A stretch of DNA of 64,000 nucleotides from NCBI GenBank assembly GCA_020466095.1, contig CM035807.1, forward strand, positions 27,474,437-27,538,436, in the 5' to 3' direction. Below are positions 1 to 10,535 of the stretch, piece after piece. The position numbers and the translations under genes were made by a program. A model generated the notes under the pieces. It was given only the letters and a program-made list of their open reading frames with translations, did not search any database and was not told the DNA's origin. Source of the DNA: Chlorops oryzae (Eukaryota > Arthropoda > Insecta > Diptera > Chloropidae). Within the stretch, counting starts at the first letter, position 1, and each line of letters begins with the position of its first letter.

Positions 1-393
1 TTTGCTATCAACCCTAAATCAGAGATACATAAATCATTTTGCTTCATTTCCTTAAAAAATCAACCTGTGTGGAAGAGGAAAATGTCATAAATTGCATAAT
101 AGCATGTCCTCACTATAGTCCAAATTAACCCTCTAACCGGCAAAATTGAAATAGCGGGCCAAAATTGTTGGGAATTTTTTTTCTTCCATAAATAGGATAT
201 AAGGAACTTACTGGATTTGTCAGATTGTTATTTTGATGTTTTAGTTAGCCTATAGATCAAAAACATGGAAGAGTGCCTCAGGGCACTGTTGTCGGTTTAG
301 GTGAAAAAAAGTTGACCTATATATTTTTTTCATGTTTGAATAGTTTTTTTGAAAAAAACAGGAAAACTTAATGTATTTATGCGGTAAAATTAA

Positions 394-1245
394 TTATTTA
401 TAGTGCGGTAGTCCACAAAACAGTTCTTCGCAGCATAAATGCAAATTGCATGTTTGGCAAATGCACTGAGTTTGCGAGGCCTTACAGTGTTTACACCGTT
501 TCTCGCCGCCTTTTTTTTCGAGCCACTTCGGAAAGTGATTGGAACCGTCGAAACGAATGTCATCAACTGGATGGACTGATCTCCGGCCAACGCTCGAAGT
601 AGTAGACAGCGGAGTGGACGGTCGACTTACAGGTGGAGAATTGTGTGGTGTTGTTGACGCACTTGATGGGCGACCCACCAAACGTTTTTTGGCCAAATTT
701 TACAAGACCAGCAGCAATTTGTTCACGGAATCCAGGTAGCTTCAATAATTTATGGTGATTGGCTGAGTCATCACTTGAATCTTCCAGCTTTTCCAAATAA
801 TTTCGACGGTAGACAATGTATGCATTCGTTGCTGACATGTCAATGAAATGGTAAAATAAACGAGTCATCGCATCACGGGTTTTAGCTCTTATATGGTATC
901 GCCCCATTAGACCATCCATGAGGTCAACCCCGCCCATATGTTTGTTATATTCGCGACTTATATGTGGGCAGGTGACTTCAATATGCTGCTTGCTTTTTCT
1001 GTCAAATCGCTTAGCTTTGGCGACTTGCTGATTGGCGTTTTGTCTTCGAAATGGCTCGACCCCTACATAAGTTGATGCCAGTCTGACCGACTTACTGTCT
1101 TTCCAAAGAACAGTGGTTATGTCTATTCCATAAGCAGAACCAACGTACTCTGACGAAAACCCACGTTCCTGTCTTTTTATTGCGTGGTCTAGCGGTAGCT
1201 TGCAGTTTGGAATGCGATTGCCTCTTCACTACTAAAATCATCATC
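394..1245 (-). pseudogene. piggyBac transposase, C-terminal remnant (frameshifted)
   Basis: Reading leftward on the minus strand, an open frame from about 1140 contains VLWKDSK, ASTYVG and CPHISREYNKHMGGVDLMDG (ends near 900). The NKHMGGVDLMD block is the piggyBac family signature around the last catalytic region (DDE_Tnp_1_7). It runs on through a helical segment to about 690. There the frame shifts, and a second frame (696-394) carries the tail with a Cys-rich finger (CKHCK, CICQTCNLHLCC) typical of piggyBac C-termini. The N-terminal half is missing, displaced by the foldback that begins at 1402. It would encode a nuclear DNA-cutting enzyme if intact; here it is a pseudogene. Confidence 0.8.
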
Positions 1246-1614
1246 TTCTTCATTATACCGAATCCATAAATTCCCGAAGTTCTTCATACGTCAATTTTGA
1301 TAAATTAACCAGTGATTGAATAACTTCAGTCAAAGTAGCAAAAGTCATAAAATTATTGCTTACTGCGCATTTAAAATTTTTCATAAGCCGAAAACGAACG
1401 ACTGCTTATGCTTATGCTTCTGAAAATTGAACTGTCGCAGTAAAAGCAAAATCAAATAAACGAACACTGATAGATTTCGAAGCACTTCAAAGCCGACTGC
1501 TTCGACTATTTTTTCGTGTGACTGAACTGAAACTTATGGCAAATTCCGAAGTTCAAGCAGCAGTCTATTTTTCATTTCTTTAAAAATTACTATCGCAGTA
1601 GCCTTGGACAAGCC

Positions 1615-2851
1615 CAGGCGCGCAGCCAGGATTTCAATTTGGGGGGGGTTCGCAGAAAATTTTTCTAAATATTTTTTGTTTTTATTTTCGTAAAAAAGCT
1701 TACAAAATATTAATTAAAATATATTTACATAAATATTTTACATTTTTATAAGGTGTACAAAGTAAAAAAAAGTATTTTCGAAGGAACTTATTCAATTTAA
1801 AGTGCAATGTTAAGTCTGCGCTTGCTTTCAGCAAGTTTATTTAGTATGTCCTCTACACTGGGAGTAAGATCTCGATGGACGTGGAGGAGTGCTAAGGCAT
1901 TTAACCTCTGTTCTGTCATTGTAGATCTAAGATAAGTTTTGAGTCGGCGGAGAGTTGAAAACGATCTCTCATTTTCACATGTGGTTATTGGAAGAGTAGC
2001 CAAAATAGTTAATAAAATAAAAATATTTGGTAAAATATCTTTTTTACAAAATTTTATAGCGTCAAACACTGTTTTTGGTCTTTCATTTTTTTCTAAATTA
2101 TTAATTAATTTATACCAAATAGTGAGCTCCATTTTTGAATCATCAAAATTTCCCTCTAAATCATCTTGATAAAACTGAAAGAGTTTTTTAAATTTGTCTA
2201 AAAAATCATCAACTTTTGCAGTATCGCTTTGAGGAAATAAAACTTGAAAACCAAGAAGAATATCCTTGTGTTTTGAAAAGCGATTGGTTAAGTTGACAAT
2301 AAATGCATCCACAAAAGGTAAATAAAGGGAAATACGATAATAATATTCAACACTTTTAGTATGAAAATGTGCTTCGTGGTCCTGTGAATGTGCGAGCCTA
2401 GGTTTTTGCAAAATAAGTCCGCTTGATAAAGCTTGCTTCTCAGCGTTTTTAAACAATTTCTGAAATTCTTCCTCAGCGTTACTTCTTAAGGTTTGAATAT
2501 TCTCTAAGCATATATCTGCTAGGACAACAGCATATTTGAGATCAATGTTTCTACCTTGTAAATATTTACATAGAACAAATGTGTAACTAAAAACTTGGTT
2601 TATACAATGAAGAGATATAAGAAATTCGCCTTTTTGTAAGGCACATTTTAATAAATTAGACTGACTTGACACATTTTGATCATTCCAAGAGGAAGTTCGG
2701 TCAAGAACTAAAATTATTGCATCATAAAACTTAATTAAAAGAGTTTGTAGGACGGCGATGTAGAAATGTAAGCTGTGTGGTGTATTTTTTCCTTAATTTG
2801 GGGGGGGGGGGGGGGGTTTGAACCCCAAAACCCCCCCTGGCTGCGCGCCTG
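1615..2851 (-). mobile_element. Small hAT element (ZMYM1-like) with perfect TSD
   Basis: TIRs begin CAGGCGCGCAGCCAGG at 1615 and are inverted at the right end (2836-2851). The 8-bp duplication GACAAGCC flanks both ends (1607-1614 and 2852-2859). The element is 1,237 bp, with poly-G tracts just inside each TIR (1643-1650 and 2799-2817). It carries the C-terminal part of a hAT-like protein and interrupts the left arm of the foldback, so it is the youngest layer here. Confidence 0.9.
1797..2672 (-). pseudogene. ZMYM1-like hAT transposase, C-terminal part
   Basis: An open frame of 291 codons ends in a hAT dimerisation domain. Visible motifs are LPITTCENERSFSTLRRLKT (about residues 229-248) and ALALLHVHRD near the C-terminus, typical of the zinc-finger-MYM-type-1-like group of hAT-derived proteins. 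The first ATG lies inside the domain, and the 5' part (zinc finger and RNase H-like catalytic core) is absent from the 1.24-kb element. It therefore cannot make a full transposase. Such truncated products can only dimerise, so any effect in trans is speculation. The frame itself is uninterrupted, pointing to a fairly recent insertion. Confidence 0.75.
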
Positions 2852-3081
2852 GACAAGCCTTGTGGTATTTTTTGATTTTCATCTTGGCGTTTTAATTTTC
2901 TACTTTCGTTGTTTCCGTCGCCTGCTTAAGTAGCAGAAAAAAATAACACAATTTCAAAATTAGTATTTTTACTCCATTTAGTGGCCATATGAAAAAAAAT
3001 TAGGGCATTTTAATATCTCACCCCATACTCAAATTAACATACATTTTGAGGATTTTCTGAATTAAAAAAAAATTACGACTC

Positions 3082-3250
3082 TCATTCATCATCTTCGTAT
3101 TGAAAGAGCGGCAAATTGTCTACAGCTGCTTCGAGGAAGTTGGGATTAAGCTTCACTAGCAATATATTTTTCCAGTACATCCTCACCTAATCGATTACGA
3201 TGGTCCGTTAGTACAAGCTTCAACGATGAAGATGCACGTTCAATCGTAAC
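3082..3250 (-). pseudogene. hAT transposase last exon (dimerisation domain), frameshifted
   Basis: Just after an acceptor-like TTTATAACAG (3251-3260 on the minus strand), the frame reads VTIERASSSLKLVLTDHRNR, the SxxERxFSxLxxxxTxxRxxL core of hAT dimerisation. One extra A in an A5 run near 3155 shifts the frame. The other frame then gives LLVKLNPNF and an acidic tail ending at TGA (3082-3084). No upstream exon is recognisable. The conserved core supports hAT origin; the exon structure is inferred. Confidence 0.6.
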
Positions 3251-4533
3251 CTGTTATAAATTAAAGTCAAGTTAGAAACCCCAAAATTATTCCTTGCGCA
3301 CGGGCTTGATTGGCAGAGAAAATCAGTTATATTCGTTTGGTCTCTAGGCAAAAACCGGTACATTTTTGCTCTGGCAGGAGACAACGGGACAGAGGGGCCT
3401 GAAATCGGTATGGTCACCTTATGAATTCAAAATGCAACCTTTCAAATGATGTTCCTTGCATGTCAAGCAGCGAGAAATCACACCTACACATCGTTCCTTT
3501 CATCGAGCCGCACATGACTGCAGGTAAAAGTGACCACGTAGAAACCGCTTTTACGGGAAAAAAAAACGGTACAATTTTCTTAAGTTTGTGAGATATTAAA
3601 ATGCCCTTATTTTTTTTCATATGGCCACTAAATGGAGTAAAAATACTAATTTTGAAATTGTTATTTTTTTCTGCTACTTAGCAGGCGACGGAAACAACGA
3701 AAGTAGAAAATCAAAACGCCAAGATGAAAATCAAAAAATACCACTAGGCTTGTCCAAGGCTACTGCGATAGTAATTTTTAAAGAAATGAAAATAGACTGC
3801 TGCTTGAACTTCGGAATTTGCCATAAGTTTCAGTTCAGTCACACGAAAAATAGTCGAAGCAGTCGGCTTTGAAGTGCTTCGAAATCTATCAGTGTTCGTT
3901 TATTTGATTTTGCTTTTACTGCGACAGTTCAATTTTCAGAAGCATAAGCATAAGCAGCAACAAAAGAATTGAAAAATATTAGAAGTTTTTAAACACTGAA
4001 ATTAACGTGCTTCGGTCTTTGAGGCATTTTTTTTTGTACTATCATTTACAAATAAAACAAAACAATAATGTAAAATCACAAAAAATAGACTAAAGCATGA
4101 ACACAAAGAATTTGTAAAATTAACTCTTGAACCGACAACAGTGCCCTAAGGCACTCTTCAATTTTCGTCTCTAAAAATCGAAACACATATTTTTTCAAAT
4201 TCACTTATGCATATATAAATAAAAAAAATAACATACCTTCGCAAAATCAAAATTCCTATGGCAAAAAATTAGCTCAAAATAAAAAATGCAGGCGTCAAAA
4301 ATCACAATTTGAAAAAAAAAATTTGTTTGCCTTTTTCACTGACTGCTTGCACTTAACTCACAATAAAGACCGAATTAAGCGTTCGATCGCATTCAAAACT
4401 CAAGAACACAATTCTATCAGAAGCCCGACAGGTAGAAATGAACTTCCTTGCACTTTTATATGTGCCGTTATCATATGCAAAATGCATTTTTATGAAGAGT
4501 GCCCTGAGGCACTCTTATCGGTTAGAGGGTTAA

Positions 4534-4850
4534 GTAATTTCGGTGTTTTCGTAATTTCAACCTCAAACCCGTCCACATAGTCGTAATTTCGGTAATCGTA
4601 ATTTCATTTGCTTTCCGTTTACAAGATTTCAAATGAACGAAATTTCATTCAAAGTTCCAGGGATGCATTTACAGAGGATTCAAGCAAAATCGACTACAAA
4701 ATCAGGGCTGCATGCGGTTTTATATTAATTTCATGAATAATTTCGGTGAAATGACGATAGTAGAGTAATTTCATTTGACAGATTCCAGTATGGCGAAATG
4801 ACGCAAATTCTGTGTAATTTCAAGCGAAATTACGAAAACTCTGAAATTAC
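4534..4850. mobile_element. TTAA-flanked MITE
   Basis: Inverted termini GTAATTTCGGTGTTTTCGTA (4534 onward) and its diverged complement (4826-4850) are flanked by TTAA at 4530-4533 and 4851-4854. The 317-bp body is rich in further GTAATTTC/GAAATTAC copies and has no ORF. It shares its left TTAA with the piggyBac. Confidence 0.75.
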
Positions 4851-5224
4851 TTAATTTGGGCTATAGTGAGGACATGCTATAAAGAACAAGAATTGACGAT
4901 CAATTCTTTCCTGTAAGTGTAAAAGCGAATGCAACTCCAAAAGAAAATATCGATAGGAATTGACGGTCAACTATTTCCTAGCAAATCACGTTTCTGGTAA
5001 ATTTTCTAGTTTTTCTCGGAATTTTTCCAGGAATGTCTCTTGGTAAAGCTAAATGGGCATCGGGAACTTTATTCGAAAACATTTTGTTTACATATAGCAA
5101 CTGTCCCTCTCTTGCACGTTGGAAATCGCATATGTGTGAGTGAACATCAAAATACTTGCATTTGTGTTGGTAACATTTCGAAGCAGATTTTGTTGGGTCA
5201 CTAATGTAAAAGGCCTCAATCAAT

Positions 5225-5520
5225 AGTTTCAGTGAGCAATATTTTCAACAATCGATAGTTTCGATAATTTATAGTTCCTAGAATCGATATTTTCGATAAT
5301 TTTTGCTATCGACAACATTGATAATCGAAAGATGAATTATCGATGAAGTCTCGCCCTAATTTAAATAAGGGCAGTGTTAGGAATCTGCTCATTTAAAAAA
5401 AAGCAAAGCCCTCTGTCACGCCATCACCACCTATCCAAAGCTAAAAGTAAATGTAAATGAATCAAAACTATCGATAGTCTTCAAAAACCATCGGTGTTTT
5501 CGATAGTTTGAAAGTACTAA
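5225..5520. repeat. Decayed ATCGAT-rich repeat
   Basis: Repeated CGATAGTTT, CGATATTTTCGATAA and TATCGATA motifs occur at both ends in opposite orientation (about 5230-5340 and 5465-5515). It looks like an eroded relative of the MITE at 18988-19583, but I see no intact TIR or duplication. Confidence 0.4.
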
Positions 5521-7492
5521 AACGGAACATCCAATAGCGCGTGAGCGTAAGTGCCCCCAATGGTGCAGCCGCCCCGAGTGCCCAATCATTTAATTTTTTT
5601 AAAGGTATGTATTTTTATTTAGGGCGGAAGGCGGGGCATTTCTGCCATTGTGTCCCGGGCGCCGAAATGTCTCGCTACGTCTCTGCTATCAGTCACCATT
5701 TGTTTCATCTTACCTGGTTTTTGAGCCATACAATTTTGAAAAAGGTCTTACCAAAACGATTTTCTCAAGGATATTTCAAGGACACTGGGCAATATGAAGC
5801 TAAATATCGACTTCTACAATTTTCGTTTTAGGTAGTAGGTACATATCCAAAAAACAACAAAACTTGAGAATCTATTTCAGGGGGCCATTTGTCTTTCTGA
5901 GCCGGCAAGATCCTTAAAATAACTGGGCATTGAATCAACGTACAAATAAACATTTCAAAAGTAGACATATCGCATTGGAATTTGAACCGCGTGAATATGT
6001 ACATTGTAAACATTCGCACCCCAGCAACTCAAGGGATACAACTCAAAATCAGTAAATTTGTGAATTTAGAGTTATGCTATGATTCTTGTTCATAAGTCAC
6101 CTGTCTACCTGCACGAAAAATTCTATTCCGTTTTTGTTATTATAAAAAGCCGTCATGTCCTTCTTCTTACTTTGATTCACACTGCGACGCATTTGGTTTT
6201 TCGCGCTTTTTTAAAAAAGGAAAATTTTGAGTTGGGTCTGTTTAGTTGCCAGGGTGCGATATGTGTACATATTCATGCGCTTCAAATTCCGTGTGTGTTT
6301 GTCATAAGTTTTTTGTTTTTTAATGTTTTGTTTAGTTTCTTATGAAAAAAATACTTACCCAAAATATGCATTAGAAAAAATTATCTTTAAGTTATTTTTT
6401 TCATTGCTTTTGCGTTTCTTAAATTGATGATTGAAATTATCTTGTTAGGCATATACGTTTTTTTGTTCACACATAGTGAATTTGATACGTCTCCCATTTC
6501 ATTTGCATATTCATTTATTTTTCAAGCTTTTTTTTTTCAATCCTTTTGAAAAACATGAACGCAATTTCAAGCGAACCCTTCCTATTTATATCGAAAAATG
6601 TTACATATTCTGGAATTTTTGTGCTTTTTGATCTTTTAATCGAGCTCAACTTTCAATTAATTTAAACACGTTTTAAACAAAAGGGTGTTTCAGGCGTTGA
6701 AAATGAATTGAAATTCGAAGAATTTTTATTAAGGCTAAGAGGTCGCTGAAAATGCACTTAAACCGAAATTTATGTAGCTCTTCGCCGAAAAATCATTAAT
6801 TAAAATAATTTAGTGTATATTTTCTGATCCTAAAAGATCCTACATGAAACTTTGAATAACTACCTTTATAATTTTAAATTCACGAAAACAAAATGAGATT
6901 TTTTTTAGCTCTCTTAAAGACATTTTTTAAGAAAATCCTCTTAGAGACCTCTTAAATTTAATAAAATACAGTACACTCGGGATAACGTCAACTAATTAAA
7001 ACCGCGAGTGTTGACGTTTACCAGATTTTTGACGTCTAGGATTGTCCTAATTTTAGACCAAAATTAAGTTGGAATTATAGTTTTAAACGTTATTTTAGTA
7101 TCCAAAACTAAAACCAACCAATAATCTGAATCAAACAAATTTTTATGTAATTGGAAAAATAGAAAAAATATTTTAGATGAGTTTTTTAGAGCTCATTTTA
7201 TACGCGCAACATCAAAAATTTCGAAACACAAACCAAAGAAAGAGAGCAAAAAACTACATTGTTCGCACAAAAGGAGGTTCCCGAAATTCTGAGAGTTCGT
7301 ATTCTACAGGGTGTCCCGTTGGGAAGTACATTCCTTAAAAGGGATGGTAGGGGACGCAACAGGTCCAAGATGAACAAAAAATCGTACGTGAGGGTGGGGT
7401 CCCAAATGCACCCCTGAGGAGCTATGTGGCTTTAAAGTTTTTTAACACTAAGTCCAGAAAAACGATTCTCCCACGCCAATGGTTAATTGTAG
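5521..7492. other. Gene-free AT-rich stretch
   Basis: I see no supported gene. Open frames here are short and of low complexity. A GC-rich patch (5555-5690) and a possible pogo-like end (CAGTACACTCGGGATAACG near 6970) have no partner I can find. An isolated ACAGGGTGTCCCG motif at about 7307 recurs at about 51020. Confidence 0.5.
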
Positions 7493-7732
7493 TATAAGCG
7501 CGGGCTACTTTTACGTCTTTTTACGACGAAGTTACTTTTATTAATGATCTCTTTTTACAACTTTTTCACATATACCGAGTACCTATCTTAAAGCTACTGT
7601 TATATTATTCCTTATGCGCTATTTACACTGTTTATATCTTAAAGCTACTGTTATATTATTCTTTATACGCTATTTACACTGTTTATATTCTTAAAGCTAC
7701 TATTAAATATTCCTTATTTGGCCTTTTACAGT
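7493..7732 (-). repeat. 3' LTR (relative to the element)
   Basis: Direct copy of the LTR at 12625-12863 with the same triple 48-bp repeat. It differs by a one-base insertion and several changes in the last unit (TTTGGCCTTTTACAGT against TACGCTATTTACAGT). The segment between it and pol (7733-7870) is the 3' untranslated part. Confidence 0.85.
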
Positions 7733-7869
7733 CGGCCAACCTGAAATAGATCGCCCTCGATCTATCACAGTAAATCTTTATTTATTCTAAGAGCAACACA
7801 TTATTAAATTTCTTACTTTGGTCATGGTTTGAGCCCGCCCTCTTTTTGTAGGGGATTTACATTTGAAAA

Positions 7870-10535
7870 TTTATTTACTTCTCCTATCGTTAGAGAATAC
7901 TTTATTTATTCTGTATGGTCCTCTGTATTTTTGTAAAGTTTCTTATTTCCCGGAGAGAAACGTCTATGTTTCTAATGGCAACAAATTCGCCCTCTTTGTA
8001 GACAAGAGGAGGTTTAAATTTCTTTAAGAAAATTTTTTCGTTTCTTTTTTGCGATTTCAAAATGTTTATTTCTGCTTCTTCTCGTAATTCCGAGATATTT
8101 ACTTGCTCTTTTGAGCTCAGTCTGTCCTCAAGATGTTCTGTCAGATCATCAACTATAGGTCCCCTCTGGTTTATACCAAAAAGCAACCGGCTTGGACTTT
8201 GGTTTGTGCTACTATGTATTGCATTGTTTAATGCGAATTCCACTTTGTTTAGTAGTTTTGCCCAGTCGGATTGTTTAATGGGTTCTGAAAGCTTAGCTAA
8301 CATAGGTCTTAATACCCGATTTGTTCTTTCAACTTGCCCATTTGCCTGTGGTGATGCTGTGGCTACTTTTATGTGGTCTACGTTATGTTCTTTTAGAAAG
8401 GCTGCAAATTCAAATGATGTAAAACATGACCCACGGTCTGAAATAATTCTAAGCGGCCGACTATATGTCTCAAAGTATTTCTTTAATGAAGCGATGACTT
8501 CTTTTGTGCTTGTGGTGTTTACTGGGTATAATTTTACAAACTTTGTAAAAGCATCAATAACTACTAATAAGTATTTTCGTTTTGAATTTATGTTCGGAAG
8601 AGGTCCAAAGTGATCGATGTGCATTGTATCGAATGGAACCGGATTCTTGGGAATGCTATGTAAATTTTTGTTGTTCTGCGACTTGGGAATCGAGTGAAGA
8701 ATACATGGTAAACAATTTCTAATGTATTGTTCAACTTTCGTTTTCATTGACGGAAACCAATAGAAACGTTTTAAATCCTGTACACATTTGTCGGTTGATA
8801 AATGTCCTAACTTTTCATGTGCTAATCGTATTATTTGTTCCTCTAATGCTGCCGGTACATATAATAATAGTTCTCCTTTCTGGGCTTTAAAAAAAATTAC
8901 ATCGTTCTCTAAGACAAAGTTCCCCACGGGTTCCATTTCTAATTTTGTTCGGATTTTTGCTATATCGGTGTCTCTTAACTGTTCGGTTTGTATTATCAAA
9001 TCTACATCATCTGGTGTAATCCCCACTACTGCTACTTGCTCCTTTGCATTCTCATTTATTTCTAAATCATCATTTCCGGTAATTGTATCGTTTTCACCCT
9101 CTTCTGTAACGGTGTCTCCAGTTTGACGGCTAAGCGCATCTACATGTCTCATGAGTTCGCCTTTCCTATGTTCTATCCTATAATTATAATTTTCCAACTC
9201 TAATGCCCATCGTGCTATACGACTATTCACAGCCTTTTTTGAAAGAGTCATACTAAGTGAGCTGCAATCGGTCACAATTTTGAACGGTCTATGCTCAAGA
9301 TAAACCCTAAATCTGCGGAGTGCATAAATTACAGCCAGTGTTTCCAGTTCAAAGCTGTGGTACCTGGCCTCGGCTTGAGTCGCTTTTCGGGAATAGTAGG
9401 AAACTGGATGAAATTTATTATCGCTTTGCTTTTGTAGCAATACAGCGCCAAATCCATGAGAGCTAGCGTCCGTATGAAGTTCTGTTTCTCTTTCACGATT
9501 AAAAATGGCTAAGGTCGGAGGGGTTGACAATTTTTGTTTAATTATTTCAAAAGAATTTATTTCTTTGGATGTCATTACGAAAGAAGAGTCCTTTTTGAGA
9601 AGATTTGTTAAAGGTAATGCTAAGGAGGCGAAAGATTTGAACAAACCGCCTAAAATAGGAAAATAAGCCTAAGCATGACTGTAGTTGATGCAAATTTTTT
9701 GGAATTGGATAATTCCTAATGGTTTCTATGTGAAAGTTAGTCGGTTTTACACCTTTCTCGTTTGCTTCATATCCTAGGTAATCGATTGAGGATTGTAAAA
9801 ATTTACATTTTGATAATTTTAGCTCTAAATTGAATTCGATAATTTTTTCTAAAACTTTTTCTAAAGCATCAAAGTGTTCATCAGCTGTTTTGGTTGCTAT
9901 TACTATGTCATCCATATATACCACTATTTCTCTATTTCTGCTCATTTCAGCGAAAATTATACTCATAACCTTTGGAATACCGCTGGTCCATTTTTCAGTC
10001 CGAAAGGCATTTTACGATATTCAAATTGCCCCTGCGGCGTCACAAAAGATGTATATTTTATGGATTCACTATCCATATCTACTTGGTGGAATCCACTTTT
10101 CAAATCTAAAACCGTGAAGCAAGTCTTTCCTTCCAGATACTCAATACAATCCTCAATAAGGGGAAGTGGGAAATTGTCTCTCACGGTTTTCCTATTCAGT
10201 GTTCTATAATCATGACACATTCTTATTTCTCCGGACTTTTTCTTTCTCAATACGATTGGGGAAGCATATGGAGAGTTGCTAGGCTGAATTATTTTCTTTT
10301 CTAAAAGGTCATCTATTATTTCTGCTACACGGTCTTTCTCGTAATAGGACAATCTTCTTGGACTGTAACTAAAGGGTTCATCATTTGTGAGTTTGATTTT
10401 CATTTCATACCTCATCGGTATATTCTCAGGTCTCTCCGCGTCGATATACTTTTTTTTTATAATTTCATAGGCTTTCTCTTTTATTATTGGACCAAAACTA
10501 GTTCCGATATCTAACTTCTTTTTCAAACGGCTCAA
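7870..10535 (-). pseudogene. Pol: reverse transcriptase, RNase H, integrase (frameshifted)
   Basis: RT runs from about 10400 with CHDYRTLN, FTVLDLKSGFHQV and YRKMPFGLKNGP, then VYMDDIVIA near 9915. RNase H follows (HTDASSHGFGAVLLQ), then integrase with its HHCC zinc domain (HEKLGHLSTD, CLPC) and DDE core (IDHFGP, SDRGSCFTS, NGQVER). Frameshifts lie at about 9965 (an ATGA overlap, one base lost), about 9645, and about 7960. At the last, the normal YRGPY-type chromodomain-proximal tail appears in another frame down to about 7870. Stretches between breaks are long and well conserved, so inactivation is recent. Confidence 0.88.

Larger units (their letters stand above)
1402..3956. mobile_element. 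Foldback hAT derivative inserted in the piggyBac
   Basis: The left arm (1402-3016, after removing the later insertion at 1615-2851) is an inverted copy of the right arm (about 3597-3956). Each arm is roughly 360 bp and ends in (G)CTTATGCTTATGCTTCTG. The central 580 bp holds the last exon of a hAT transposase (3082-3250), which suggests a non-autonomous hAT whose ends became long inverted arms. I could not find a clean 8-bp target duplication, so the exact ends are approximate. Confidence 0.7.
129..4529 (-). mobile_element. piggyBac-like DNA transposon, dead, carrying nested insertions
   Basis: Both ends read CCCTCTAACCG inward, and both are flanked by TTAA (125-128 and 4530-4533), the piggyBac target duplication. 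A subterminal inverted motif around GTGCCCT(A/G)AGGCAC occurs near 270-298, 4128-4155 and 4497-4519, as expected of transposase-binding repeats. Transposase remains lie on the minus strand at 394-1245. A foldback element fills 1402-3956, and a small hAT sits inside that. The family assignment rests on the TTAA, the CCC-starting TIR and the protein; the element cannot be active. Confidence 0.85.
99..4880. repeat. 26-bp inverted flanks around the TTAA insertion cluster
   Basis: Bases 99-124 (from ATAGCATGTCCTCACTATAG) and 4855-4880 are inverted copies with one mismatch (agtcc/agccc). They lie directly outside the outermost TTAA sites. Removing the piggyBac and the adjacent MITE leaves a roughly 56-bp near-perfect palindrome centred on TTAA. 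This is either a palindromic target or the ends of an older element. Confidence 0.75.

Noticed and set aside
1180..1212. A-box-like GTGGTCTAGCGGTAG suggesting a tRNA or SINE
   Set aside because: No B box or pairing stems downstream; lies in the piggyBac remnant.
6079..6345. 88-codon open frame in the AT-rich stretch
   Set aside because: Hydrophobic low-complexity translation, no start context, no family resemblance; likely chance.
6960..7040. Possible pogo/Tigger MITE end (CAGTACACTCGGG)
   Set aside because: No inverted partner or TA pair found downstream.
7300..7330. ACAGGGTGTCCCG motif shared with about 51020
   Set aside because: Only a short match with no extended similarity; insufficient to define an element.
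7493..7732. Regular ~48-bp repeats that could suggest a CRISPR array
   Set aside because: Eukaryotic LTR tandem repeat without unique spacers; the same array is in both LTRs.
8062..8613. 183-codon plus-strand open frame
   Set aside because: Antisense of the integrase region of the gypsy pol; no homology of its own.
8788..9126. 112-codon plus-strand open frame
   Set aside because: Antisense of the RNase H/integrase linker; Ser/Ile-rich shadow composition.
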